From Terriglobia bacterium (GTDB lineage Bacteria; Acidobacteriota; Terriglobia; JAJPHL01): 64,000 nucleotides of DNA. The notes beneath the pieces were generated by a model. The model made no database searches and was not told the DNA's origin. It saw only the letters and a list, made by a program, of their open reading frames with translations. The stretch is taken from contig JAJPHL010000014.1 of assembly GCA_021325275.1 (NCBI GenBank), forward strand, positions 33,206 through 97,205. The letters run 5' to 3'. Both the position numbers and the translations under genes were made by a program. Below, piece after piece: positions 51,854 through 58,674 of this stretch (within the stretch, counting starts at the first letter, position 1; each line of letters opens with the position of its first letter).

Positions 51854-53534
51854 CCAGGTGATCGATCGTCGTCTTGGTCACCTCAAGTTTCAAGCCCGCC
51901 TGCTCGCGCAACGCCGTGAAGATCGAAGGACCCTCGGGATCAGGGGCGGCGCTATCAGTGCCGTCGGGAGACGGCGGAGTGGCGTTCGTCGCCGGCACGA
52001 ACTTCAAATGGAAATCGTATTTCGCGGTCAGGCCGGTTTTGTCTTCCACGGGACGTCCCGTGATTTGCGACATGACCGTTGCCACCGTCTTCATGCCGAC
52101 GCCTTCCACGTTCAAATCTCCCGGAGGCCCACCGATTCGTTGGTAGTCGGGCGGGAAAGTCGTTTCCTTGAACTTGATCCCCGCCTTGTCGATCACTAGC
52201 ACGAAGCCCGAGACTTCACGCGATTCGTGGCGCACGACAAACTGGAAACGCTCCGAGAGCAAGGCTCGAGTTCGCGCGCGAATCAGGTCCAACACTTGCT
52301 CGCGTTCGGAGTCGCTGAGCGCATTCAGGGGCTTTGCATTCGGCGAGGCTGCCGGCTTGCCGAGAATCTCGAATCGTTCTGATCCAACCCATGAAGGACC
52401 TCCCGACAATTGGTAGGCCTGAATTCTGTAAGCGAACGTGATCAGCATTTGTAACGTTACGTTACTTGCACGCAGACCGCCGCCGGGCAGCATGTTCAGG
52501 GCCGCTCCAGTGGCGGCGGGATCGGCCGGCTTCACCGACGCCACTTCAAACGTTTCCGTCGCCGCTTGGCCCCGGAGCAATCCGATGGCGATGGGGCTGG
52601 CGATCGCGAGAGCACACGCGGCAGCGAGCAACGATTTGCGGGCCGGCGACAGCGGTTGCGCCAAGCGGTGATTCAAAATTCCAACGACGCGCTTCTTCAA
52701 GTCCGCTCCCGTCACGCCCGCCGCGCACGGCAGAGGCGATTCCAAATAGGACTTGCACACTTCGACAATCCCCGTAGCGTAGGCGCGCGGCTCGGCGCCT
52801 GAAAGCAGTACTTCTTCGTCGCATGCGAGTTCCCGTTCCTCGATTAGCCGATGACCAATCCACCACAAGAGCGGATGGAACCAGAAAATCGCTTCCACCG
52901 TCATGTGGACGGCGGCCCACAAGTTGTCGCGCCGGCGGACATGGGAGCGCTCATGCGCGATCACGGCCTTCAGTTGCGGCGGCGTTAAACGATCACCGAT
53001 TCCTTCGGGAAGCAGCAACACTGGTCGAAAAATCCCGAAGACACCGGGCTCCACGAGCGCCGGAGAGGACAGAACCGGCAGTCCGCTTTCATGACCGAGA
53101 CGCGTCGCGGTCCGCAAAAACTGGCGGAGCGCGCGCCACTGCTTCCACCAGCGGAAAAGCACTACGAACGCGCCGCACACCCAGATCAGCGCGAAAATCT
53201 CGGGCCACTGTGTGGAACCCGGATGTCGCGGCAGATCGAGGCTGTAGCTAGCCAACGACAAATCGAATGGAGAAGCGATCGGACGAGTCGCGCGCTCCAC
53301 GGTCTGGGCGATGGACGCCGGAGCCGCGGTAGTCGCAGCCGCTATGGTTCTCCAGTCGATGCGATGCCCGAGGGCAGACAGCGCCGAAAAAGGAATCAGG
53401 AACTTCAGCGAAGCGGCCCGCCAGATCCAGCAGCGGACCTCTGCGCGACTCCCCCGCAGGACAAGAGCGAGCAAGGCCGCCGCCGCGGCGAAAAACGTGG
53501 ATTGCCAGAGGTGATTGGCCAGCGCGGTAATCAT
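51819..53534 (-). CDS. BlaR1-type M56 metallopeptidase fused to a TIGR03435-type domain (571 aa)
   Basis: The N-terminal half has three or four membrane helices and the M56 zinc motif in LKAVIAHERSHVRRRDNLWA (HERSH fits HExxH), with a third ligand region IEERELACDEEVL. A further helix precedes residue 335. The second half begins FEVASVKPADP, the signature of the TIGR03435 domain found widely in Acidobacteriota, and continues to the C-terminus. BlaR1 proteins sense a signal and cleave the partner repressor. The TIGR03435 part replaces the penicillin-binding sensor domain, so the signal is likely different (inference). It is coupled to the BlaI-like gene by an ATGA overlap. Confidence 0.88.
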   Translation of the reverse strand: MITALANHLWQSTFFAAAAALLALVLRGSRAEVRCWIWRAASLKFLIPFSALSALGHRIDWRTIAAATTAAPASIAQTVERATRPIASPFDLSLASYSLDLPRHPGSTQWPEIFALIWVCGAFVVLFRWWKQWRALRQFLRTATRLGHESGLPVLSSPALVEPGVFGIFRPVLLLPEGIGDRLTPPQLKAVIAHERSHVRRRDNLWAAVHMTVEAIFWFHPLLWWIGHRLIEERELACDEEVLLSGAEPRAYATGIVEVCKSYLESPLPCAAGVTGADLKKRVVGILNHRLAQPLSPARKSLLAAACALAIASPIAIGLLRGQAATETFEVASVKPADPAATGAALNMLPGGGLRASNVTLQMLITFAYRIQAYQLSGGPSWVGSERFEILGKPAASPNAKPLNALSDSEREQVLDLIRARTRALLSERFQFVVRHESREVSGFVLVIDKAGIKFKETTFPPDYQRIGGPPGDLNVEGVGMKTVATVMSQITGRPVEDKTGLTAKYDFHLKFVPATNATPPSPDGTDSAAPDPEGPSIFTALREQAGLKLEVTKTTIDHLVIERVEKPAAN

Positions 53535-53917
53535 CGCGATTTCTCCTCTTCGTCAAGACGCCGGATCAGCGCTTCGGTTTCGCGTAAATCGTCGAGGGTC
53601 AACTTGCCTTTTTCCACTAAATGCGCCATGACGGGTTTGGTTTGGCCTCCGAATAGGCGCAGCAAGTCGTCGATGAGCCGTCCGCGCGCGTCGTCCCGCG
53701 AAATGGCCGCTTCAAAAACGTGGGCATTCCCAACCTTCTTGATGCGGCGCAGCGCCTTCTTTGTTTCGAGGCGATAAACCATGGTTTGCACCGTGGTGTA
53801 GGCCGGGCGGTCCTTCTTCGGAAAAGCGTCCAGGATCTCGCGGATCGAAAGCGCGCCCTGATTCCAGAGCGCGTCCATGATTTGCAGGTCCAACTTCGAC
53901 AGTCGTGGCTTCGGCAT
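53531..53917 (-). CDS. BlaI/MecI-family winged-helix repressor (128 aa)
   Basis: The start is placed at ATG 53917 (MPKPRLSKLDLQIMDALWNQG), matching the usual family start; the ATG at 53935 is an alternative. The winged helix is GALSIREILDAFPKKDRPAYTTVQTMVYRLETKKALRRIKK, followed by the dimerisation region LIDDLLRLFGGQTKPVMAHLVEKGKLTLDDLRE. It represses its own operon until cleaved by the cognate M56 protein. A candidate operator lies at 53941-53955. Confidence 0.92.
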   Translation of the reverse strand: MPKPRLSKLDLQIMDALWNQGALSIREILDAFPKKDRPAYTTVQTMVYRLETKKALRRIKKVGNAHVFEAAISRDDARGRLIDDLLRLFGGQTKPVMAHLVEKGKLTLDDLRETEALIRRLDEEEKSR

Positions 53918-53940
53918 GTTTACTAATCCTGTCATCTAAT

Positions 53941-53955
53941 CTACTACAGTGTTAG
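53941..53955. promoter_or_regulatory. Candidate BlaI operator (CTACTACAGTGTTAG)
   Basis: An imperfect TACA-N-TGT dyad, similar to the ACA/TGT half-sites of BlaI/MecI operators, sits 24 nt before the repressor start and between weak TTGCGT and TAGATT promoter boxes on the minus strand. Confidence 0.4.
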
Positions 53956-54078
53956 GCGTACGCAAGTTTTTTCTTGTAAAAACGCGGCGGCGGCGAGCTT
54001 ACGCTGCGTTAGAACGGCGTGCTTTACAACAGATGGCTGTGGGCGATGGCAAAAATGCGGCGGCGCCAAACGGTCGGC

Positions 54079-54150
54079 GAGTGGAAGGGCTACGAAGCGA
54101 TCTATTTTGGAAAAGACGCGGCGATCTTCATGGAAGAAGTGCTCGCCTGG
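54079..54150 (+). pseudogene. Remnant of the 3' end of a DUF4350-like gene
   Basis: A 24-residue in-frame stretch, GEWKGYEAIYFGKDAAIFMEEVLAW, lines up with KWDGDDSVYFGKDASIFMEEVIAW at the end of the 35120-35839 protein, and the DNA matches at most positions over 50 nt. The rest of a gene is missing, and sequence after the match runs on without the expected stop. Confidence 0.65.
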
Positions 54151-54155
54151 CCCGA

Positions 54156-54494
54156 TCAAGCGGTAGCGTGCGGATATTTTTGCGTCGCGAAGCCCACGAT
54201 CAAACCGACCACCGATCCCGGCACGATGATAGCCGCATAGTGATTTCCCTGCATCATCGCGACGCCCAAGGCGAACAGTCCGCTGAGCAACACGCCGAAA
54301 GCGATCCCTGCGGCCATGTTGTGGACCTTGCGGGCGAAGAATCCGATGAGCAGACCGGCCACCAATCCTTTAAATGTGGATCCGATGATGATGCCGGTCA
54401 TCATGCCTTTGGTGTCAGGGTAGAAAAACGCGGTGCAGCCGTCCAAGACGCCCAAGCCGGCGCCGAGCAATAATCCGATGGTTGGTTTGTTCAT
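54156..54494 (-). CDS. Small hydrophobic membrane protein (112 aa)
   Basis: ATG 54494 (MNKPTIGLLLGAGLGVLDGC) follows a GAAGAAGAGAG purine-rich ribosome-binding region. The track ORF's longer start is a shadow of the kinase gene. Four hydrophobic segments cover most of the protein (TIGLLLGAGLGVLDG, GIIIGSTFKGLVAGLLIGFFA, AGIAFGVLLSGLFALGVAMM, AAIIVPGSVVGLIVGFATQ). Gly-rich helices and MMTG/FF motifs are noted, but I cannot place it in a named family. It lies 31 nt after the Ser/Thr kinase stop in the same direction, so co-transcription with the kinase and sigma factor is likely. Confidence 0.72.
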   Translation of the reverse strand: MNKPTIGLLLGAGLGVLDGCTAFFYPDTKGMMTGIIIGSTFKGLVAGLLIGFFARKVHNMAAGIAFGVLLSGLFALGVAMMQGNHYAAIIVPGSVVGLIVGFATQKYPHATA

Positions 54495-54525
54495 ACTCTC
54501 TTCTTCAACGTTCCTCGAAAATCCT

Positions 54526-55416
54526 TTAACGCCCCAAAAAATAAAGTACCAGAGCCCGCATGACCACGTAGCCGAGAAACAGCAGCACCAAAGTTCGATG
54601 ACGCGCCATCCAGCGCCACGCCACTTCGAAAGGATTTTCTCGGTACGCTGAAACCGGCTCGCCCTCCAGGAATTTTCCAACGTCCGCCGACATCGCCGCC
54701 GCCGTCGCGTAGCGCTCCCGCGGATCCTGCGCCATGGCTTTCTTGCAAATCGCTTGAAGCGGACGAGAGCTCGGTTGATCGGCCAGCAGAAATTGCAGAA
54801 TGCCGCCGAGTCCATAGACGTCGCTGCGCTGGTCGACCGTATCGTTCGCGCCGGCTGCTTGCTCGGGAGCCATGTATTGCGGCGTGCCGATAATGCCGGT
54901 CTCTGGTCCACCGCTCGAAAGTTTCGCCACGCCCCAATCCATCACTAGCACTTCCCCGAACTCGCCGACCATCACGTTTTCCGGCTTCAAGTCGCGATGG
55001 ATGATCCCGCGCGAGTGCGCGAACTCGACCGGTTCGCAAATGCGTTGAAAGATGCGCAAACGTTGGTTGCGCGTCAAGCCCGCCACCGCTTGGTCCAGGC
55101 GATTTCCCTGCACCAATTTCATTGCGTAGAACGCGCGCCCGTCGGCCAAAAGGCCCGCGTCATGCACGGGAACGATGCCGGGATGTTCCAGGCCCGCCAG
55201 TACGCGCGCTTCGCGACACAACCAATCTGCGGAAGCCGCGCCGAAGGGCAAAATCTTCAGTGCCACGCGGCGTCCCAGTTCGCGATCGTCCGCTTCCCAC
55301 ACCACGCCCATGCCACCGCGCGCGATTTCGCGCACGGGATGGTAGCGGCCATTCGAATCCGGCTGTTCGAGCACGCGGCGCAGCGCCGCGACGTTGCGGT
55401 CACTCAGTTCGAGCAT
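54526..55416 (-). CDS. Membrane-anchored Ser/Thr protein kinase (296 aa)
   Basis: A Pkn2-type kinase domain occupies residues about 25-255: the Gly loop IARGGMGVVWEADD, the catalytic Lys in RRVALKILPF, the catalytic loop IIHRDLKPENVMV, the Mg site MDWGVAKL (DWG in place of DFG) and the APE motif YMAPEQ. A final hydrophobic helix anchors it (LVLLFLGYVVMRALVLYFLG). The middle of the C-lobe is shortened between DVYGLGGIL and RPLQAIC. Its start overlaps the sigma-factor stop by 13 nt. Sigma-kinase pairs of this type are known in Acidobacteriota and Planctomycetota; the kinase is expected to control the sigma factor (family knowledge). Confidence 0.9.
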   Translation of the reverse strand: MLELSDRNVAALRRVLEQPDSNGRYHPVREIARGGMGVVWEADDRELGRRVALKILPFGAASADWLCREARVLAGLEHPGIVPVHDAGLLADGRAFYAMKLVQGNRLDQAVAGLTRNQRLRIFQRICEPVEFAHSRGIIHRDLKPENVMVGEFGEVLVMDWGVAKLSSGGPETGIIGTPQYMAPEQAAGANDTVDQRSDVYGLGGILQFLLADQPSSRPLQAICKKAMAQDPRERYATAAAMSADVGKFLEGEPVSAYRENPFEVAWRWMARHRTLVLLFLGYVVMRALVLYFLGR

Positions 55417-56096
55417 ATTCCCAGCAGCAATTGCGCTTCTTTCTCGAATTCCTCATTGTCGGCCGTGATCTCGCGCAAGCGGTCCAGCACGATCCGGCGA
55501 AACTCACGCCGCGCCCACGCGAGGTGGTTCGTCACTTGCGTCACCGGCAACGCAAACTCGGCGGCCAGCATTCTGTAGTTCGCTTCCGGATCGCGTCCTT
55601 CGTCCTCCAAATCGTAGCGTGCGAACAAGCGATACGCGATCGTCTTCCCGCGATCGTCACAAAGCCGCTGCAATTCCTCGACGGCCATCGCGAACATGCT
55701 GCGCACCCATTCGTCGCGAAAATAGTCTTCCAGCGACGAAGAAGCCGCGATGCGATCGTCAACTTCCACGCACACGCTGGCACCTCCGCGCTTGACCCGC
55801 GTAGCGGCCTTGCGTTCATTCGCTACGTAACCGTCGACACAAACGCGCAAGAACGTGCGGAAGCGCGCCTTCGACGGATCGTACGACGCGAAGTGATCCT
55901 TCTCGATCGCGGCGGCGAAGAATCCCTGCGTCAAGTCCTTCGCGTCCGCGGGGTCGAGGCGCCACTTCAACGCGACGTATTTACAAACCGGCTGCCAATA
56001 CGCGGCGGCCAAGACGTCCCAGGCGCGCGAGCGCTCGCCGCGATCCGCGGACGACGCGCCGCGCACGGCAGAGTAACGAGTGACCGGAAAACTCAT
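55404..56096 (-). CDS. ECF-type RNA polymerase sigma factor linked to a Ser/Thr kinase (230 aa)
   Basis: ATG 56096 (MSFPVTRYSAVRG) is the preferred start, since the first 22 residues of the track ORF come from another frame and overlap a small gene fragment. Region 2 is recognisable in WDVLAAAYWQPVCKYVALKWRLDPADAKDLTQGFFAAAIEKDHFASYDPSKARFRTFL. Region 4 is the final helix-turn-helix YRMLAAEFALPVTQVTNHLAWARREFRRIVLDRL. The long central linker is typical of the kinase-associated ECF group. TAGAAT at about 56122 on the minus strand may be its own promoter. The target genes are not visible here. Confidence 0.88.
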   Translation of the reverse strand: MSFPVTRYSAVRGASSADRGERSRAWDVLAAAYWQPVCKYVALKWRLDPADAKDLTQGFFAAAIEKDHFASYDPSKARFRTFLRVCVDGYVANERKAATRVKRGGASVCVEVDDRIAASSSLEDYFRDEWVRSMFAMAVEELQRLCDDRGKTIAYRLFARYDLEDEGRDPEANYRMLAAEFALPVTQVTNHLAWARREFRRIVLDRLREITADNEEFEKEAQLLLGICSN

Positions 56097-56128
56097 CCTA
56101 GAATTGTCCTGAGCGCATTCTAGCCGAA

Positions 56129-56233
56129 TCAACGGCGGAGAATCGAAAGGTACGCCGACCAAAGCAATTCGTTCACGACTTTCGGCGTGCGCGTGAGAAT
56201 CGCGATGTCCTCGGAAAGAAGAGTTTCGCTCAT
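56129..56233 (-). pseudogene. N-terminal fragment of a DinB-like protein gene
   Basis: A 34-codon ORF, too short for the track, starts MSETLLSEDIAILTRTPKVV and continues NELLW before ending at a TGA. This resembles the opening of DinB-family proteins (an 'iavLrRTPavLdaLL' helix), where about 140 more residues would follow. Nothing DinB-like is found downstream, so the gene seems truncated. Recognition is by motif and moderate. Confidence 0.45.
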
Positions 56234-56248
56234 ATGTGAAGGATCAGC

Positions 56249-57367
56249 TTAACGTCCTAGCGAAGAAAAGTGATGTGCCGCCAGCCACCCACCCGTCGTA
56301 TTCAAATACTCTTCCGATCGCGCGCGTCCACCGCTATCATCCCGCACGAACATGCCGTGGTCGGTCTTCGGAAATGTTCGGATGGTGAAGTCGCGGGCGC
56401 CGCTCTGGGCTAGTGTTTCGCGAATGATGCGCACGCTCTCCTCGACAGGAATCGTGTGATCGTCTGCGCCGAACAGAAACAGGCTCGGTACGCGGAGCTT
56501 TCGCAACGCGACGATTGGGTCATAGATCGCCTCTTGCTGAAACCAGCGGTGAACGGAGGCGTGCAACTTTTCGGGCGTCTCGATCGTTTGGAACAAATCG
56601 TCACGCTGTTGCTTGACTTGCTTGTACCACGGAGCACGGCGGGCGCGTTCCAAGTCGGCCTTTGCGCGTTCGTAGCCGACGCTGGTTTCCATGTATTGCC
56701 AAACTTCCCGGCGGAGTGCGGTCGCTTCTTTCACTTGACGCTCCGGCACGCCGCGATCGCGAAGGTCGTTCTCCCAGAAATAGATCATTTGTTCGCCGGG
56801 CGAAACACCCGGCCCCGAGACGGCGATCACGAACGCAACGTCGCTGGAACGCGACGCGGCGAGTGGTCCGAGCCATCCGCCCTGACTCAATCCCCAAACG
56901 CCGATTCGCTTGGGATCGATATCGCCGCGCGCCTTCAACAGTTGAATCCCGGCGAGCCCATCATCGCAGAGTGTCATGAACGGAATGGAACGGAAGTCGC
57001 CGGTGGATTCGCCCACGCCGCGTTTGTCGTAAGTGAGCGCCGCGACGCCATGCGCGGCGAACCATGGTCCTTCAAACTCGTAGCGCGGCTGCGCTCCGGA
57101 GCCGTGGAAAAGAACGACGGCCGCGTATGGTCCGGCGCCGGCCGGAAGATAAAGCGTACCGGCGAGAGTAAAACCGTCGCTCGAAAAATGAATCGCCTCT
57201 TGGCGGGCGGGCAGCGATTGCGCGAGTGCGCACGCAGACAGGCACGCGATCAAGCAAAGGCTTTGTCCGACACCGAACAGGCGCGTCCCATTTGCGAGCA
57301 CCGCGAGGCCCTTCGCGGCGCGCGAAGACTGTAGAACCACCGAGTTGCCAACGTTGCAATTTGCCAT
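56249..57367 (-). CDS. Exported alpha/beta hydrolase (372 aa)
   Basis: The start is set at ATG 57367 because the signal-like hydrophobic segment (GQSLCLIACLSACALAQ) follows it, although it is 35 residues from the start and a shorter start is possible. The fold is clear: AVVLFHGSGAQPRYEF (oxyanion HG), the nucleophile elbow IGVWGLSQGGWLGPL (GxSxG), the acid in LFLFGADDHTIPVEESV and the His in FPKTDHGMFVRDD. YLPAG and VAALTYDKRGVGES match the dienelactone-hydrolase/peptidase-S9-like group. The substrate is unknown. It is divergent from the DUF2785 gene with about 22 nt between starts, so promoters must lie inside the genes or starts are mis-set. Confidence 0.85.
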   Translation of the reverse strand: MANCNVGNSVVLQSSRAAKGLAVLANGTRLFGVGQSLCLIACLSACALAQSLPARQEAIHFSSDGFTLAGTLYLPAGAGPYAAVVLFHGSGAQPRYEFEGPWFAAHGVAALTYDKRGVGESTGDFRSIPFMTLCDDGLAGIQLLKARGDIDPKRIGVWGLSQGGWLGPLAASRSSDVAFVIAVSGPGVSPGEQMIYFWENDLRDRGVPERQVKEATALRREVWQYMETSVGYERAKADLERARRAPWYKQVKQQRDDLFQTIETPEKLHASVHRWFQQEAIYDPIVALRKLRVPSLFLFGADDHTIPVEESVRIIRETLAQSGARDFTIRTFPKTDHGMFVRDDSGGRARSEEYLNTTGGWLAAHHFSSLGR

Positions 57368-57389
57368 TGGACTTGCTCTGATGGTGCAG

Positions 57390-58286
57390 ATGAGCAACCG
57401 CAAAACGGCTTCTTGGCTGGTGACACTTACAACTCTGCTTTTTACGGCGTCCCTCGCGGCGCAGGACAAAGCATACTGGCAGGAAATCGCGAAGAACGGG
57501 TACGCACCTCCTGAAGGCAGCTCCATCCCCGAATTAACGCACAAGTTGGTTGCGCTGCTTGGCTCACCCGATCCGGATCTGCGGGACGAAATCGCCTACA
57601 GCACGCTGACCGCGTGGATTTATCAGAAGCGTTTACTTTCGCCGGAAGACCTGCGTCCTGTGACGGCGGAGTTGTTGCAGAATCTCACCAAAGACATTGG
57701 CAGCGCCGGCACCGACGCCGTGCTGCGGCGATCTTTTTCGGCGCTTGTATTATCAGTGGTCGTGGCGCGCGACAATGACCGGCCGTTCCTAAAGGAAGAT
57801 GAATTTCGTACGATTCTGCAAGGCGCGCTGACATACGCCGATTCCGAAAAAGACCTGCGCGGCTATGATCCGGTGAAAGGATGGATGCACTCCGCCGCGC
57901 ATACCGCCGACTTGCTGAAGTTTCTCGGACGCAGCCGCTATCTCTCCGCCTCCGATCAGGCGGCGATCTTGTCCGCGATTCGCCGCAAGCTTTCGGGCGC
58001 GGATGTGGTCCTTACATTTGGCGAAGACGAGCGGATGGCCCGCGCGGTGCTATCGATCATCGCTCGCGCCGATTTCGATGCCACTGGTTTCCGCGAATGG
58101 CTCGCGAGTGCGAAACCCACGCGGCCGGCCGCCGCTAAACCTACGATTGCCGAGTTGGCAAGGGGTCAAAACCTGAAAAACGCGCTGAGTAAACTCGCAG
58201 TGTTGTTGCTCAGCCTGCCGCCCGACGCGCCTCATGCGAAGGAATCGGCGGCCATGGTAGAGGAAACGCTGAAAGGGTCATTTTGA
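57390..58286 (+). CDS. Secreted DUF2785-family protein (298 aa)
   Basis: ATG 57390 (MSNRKTASWLVTLTTLLFTASLAAQ) gives a signal peptide; ATG 57381 is an in-frame alternative. The protein is alpha-helical, with PELTHKLVALLGSPDPDLRDEIAYSTLTAWI, the family's central RDNDRPFL and KGWMHSAAHTADLLKFLGRS. Such features, including HSAAHTAD, are typical of DUF2785. No enzymatic role is known. It precedes a 388-nt gap and the TonB receptor. Confidence 0.85.
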   Translation: MSNRKTASWLVTLTTLLFTASLAAQDKAYWQEIAKNGYAPPEGSSIPELTHKLVALLGSPDPDLRDEIAYSTLTAWIYQKRLLSPEDLRPVTAELLQNLTKDIGSAGTDAVLRRSFSALVLSVVVARDNDRPFLKEDEFRTILQGALTYADSEKDLRGYDPVKGWMHSAAHTADLLKFLGRSRYLSASDQAAILSAIRRKLSGADVVLTFGEDERMARAVLSIIARADFDATGFREWLASAKPTRPAAAKPTIAELARGQNLKNALSKLAVLLLSLPPDAPHAKESAAMVEETLKGSF

Positions 58287-58674
58287 TTTTGAACTCTTCA
58301 CAGCATTTCCGTTCGATCGACCCACGATTTCGGCGCGCGCGGAGAGATCATCCGTTCGTCCGTACAAGGCCGTAGCCGGACGCGGGACACACGGTTTCTT
58401 CGTTCGTCGCTCGCGCGGGTCCGATTAGAGATCAATTGTTTTGAATGTTCCTTATTTTTTGATCGAACTTGTTGCAGAATTCTGCTGAAAGCTTGTGGAA
58501 ACTGCTTGAAGTTTGATCCTCGCGCATCTACGGAATCGCTTACCCGCAGCATCGAACCTGAGGCGATCCGCTTGGCTTTCACTATTCAGTTTGTAGTTTG
58601 ACACTCGCGACGAATAACCTGTGCTAAGCTTCCGGGCGGCCTGCGAATTATCGGTAGTAAATAAGGGGGACCCC
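58287..58674. other. Intergenic region before the TonB-receptor gene
   Basis: The 388 nt contain no plausible gene on either strand; short ORFs are not credible. The right half holds the candidate promoter 58598-58630 and the AAGGGGGA ribosome-binding site at 58663-58670. The left half is AT-richer in places (TTATTTTTTGATCGAAC) with no recognised site. Confidence 0.6.
58598..58630 (+). promoter_or_regulatory. Candidate promoter of the TonB-receptor gene (TTGACA-17-GTGCTAAGCT)
   Basis: An exact TTGACA at 58598 is followed after 17 nt by GTGCTAAGCT, the same decamer seen behind TTGACT upstream of the tail-collar gene. Confidence 0.5.
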
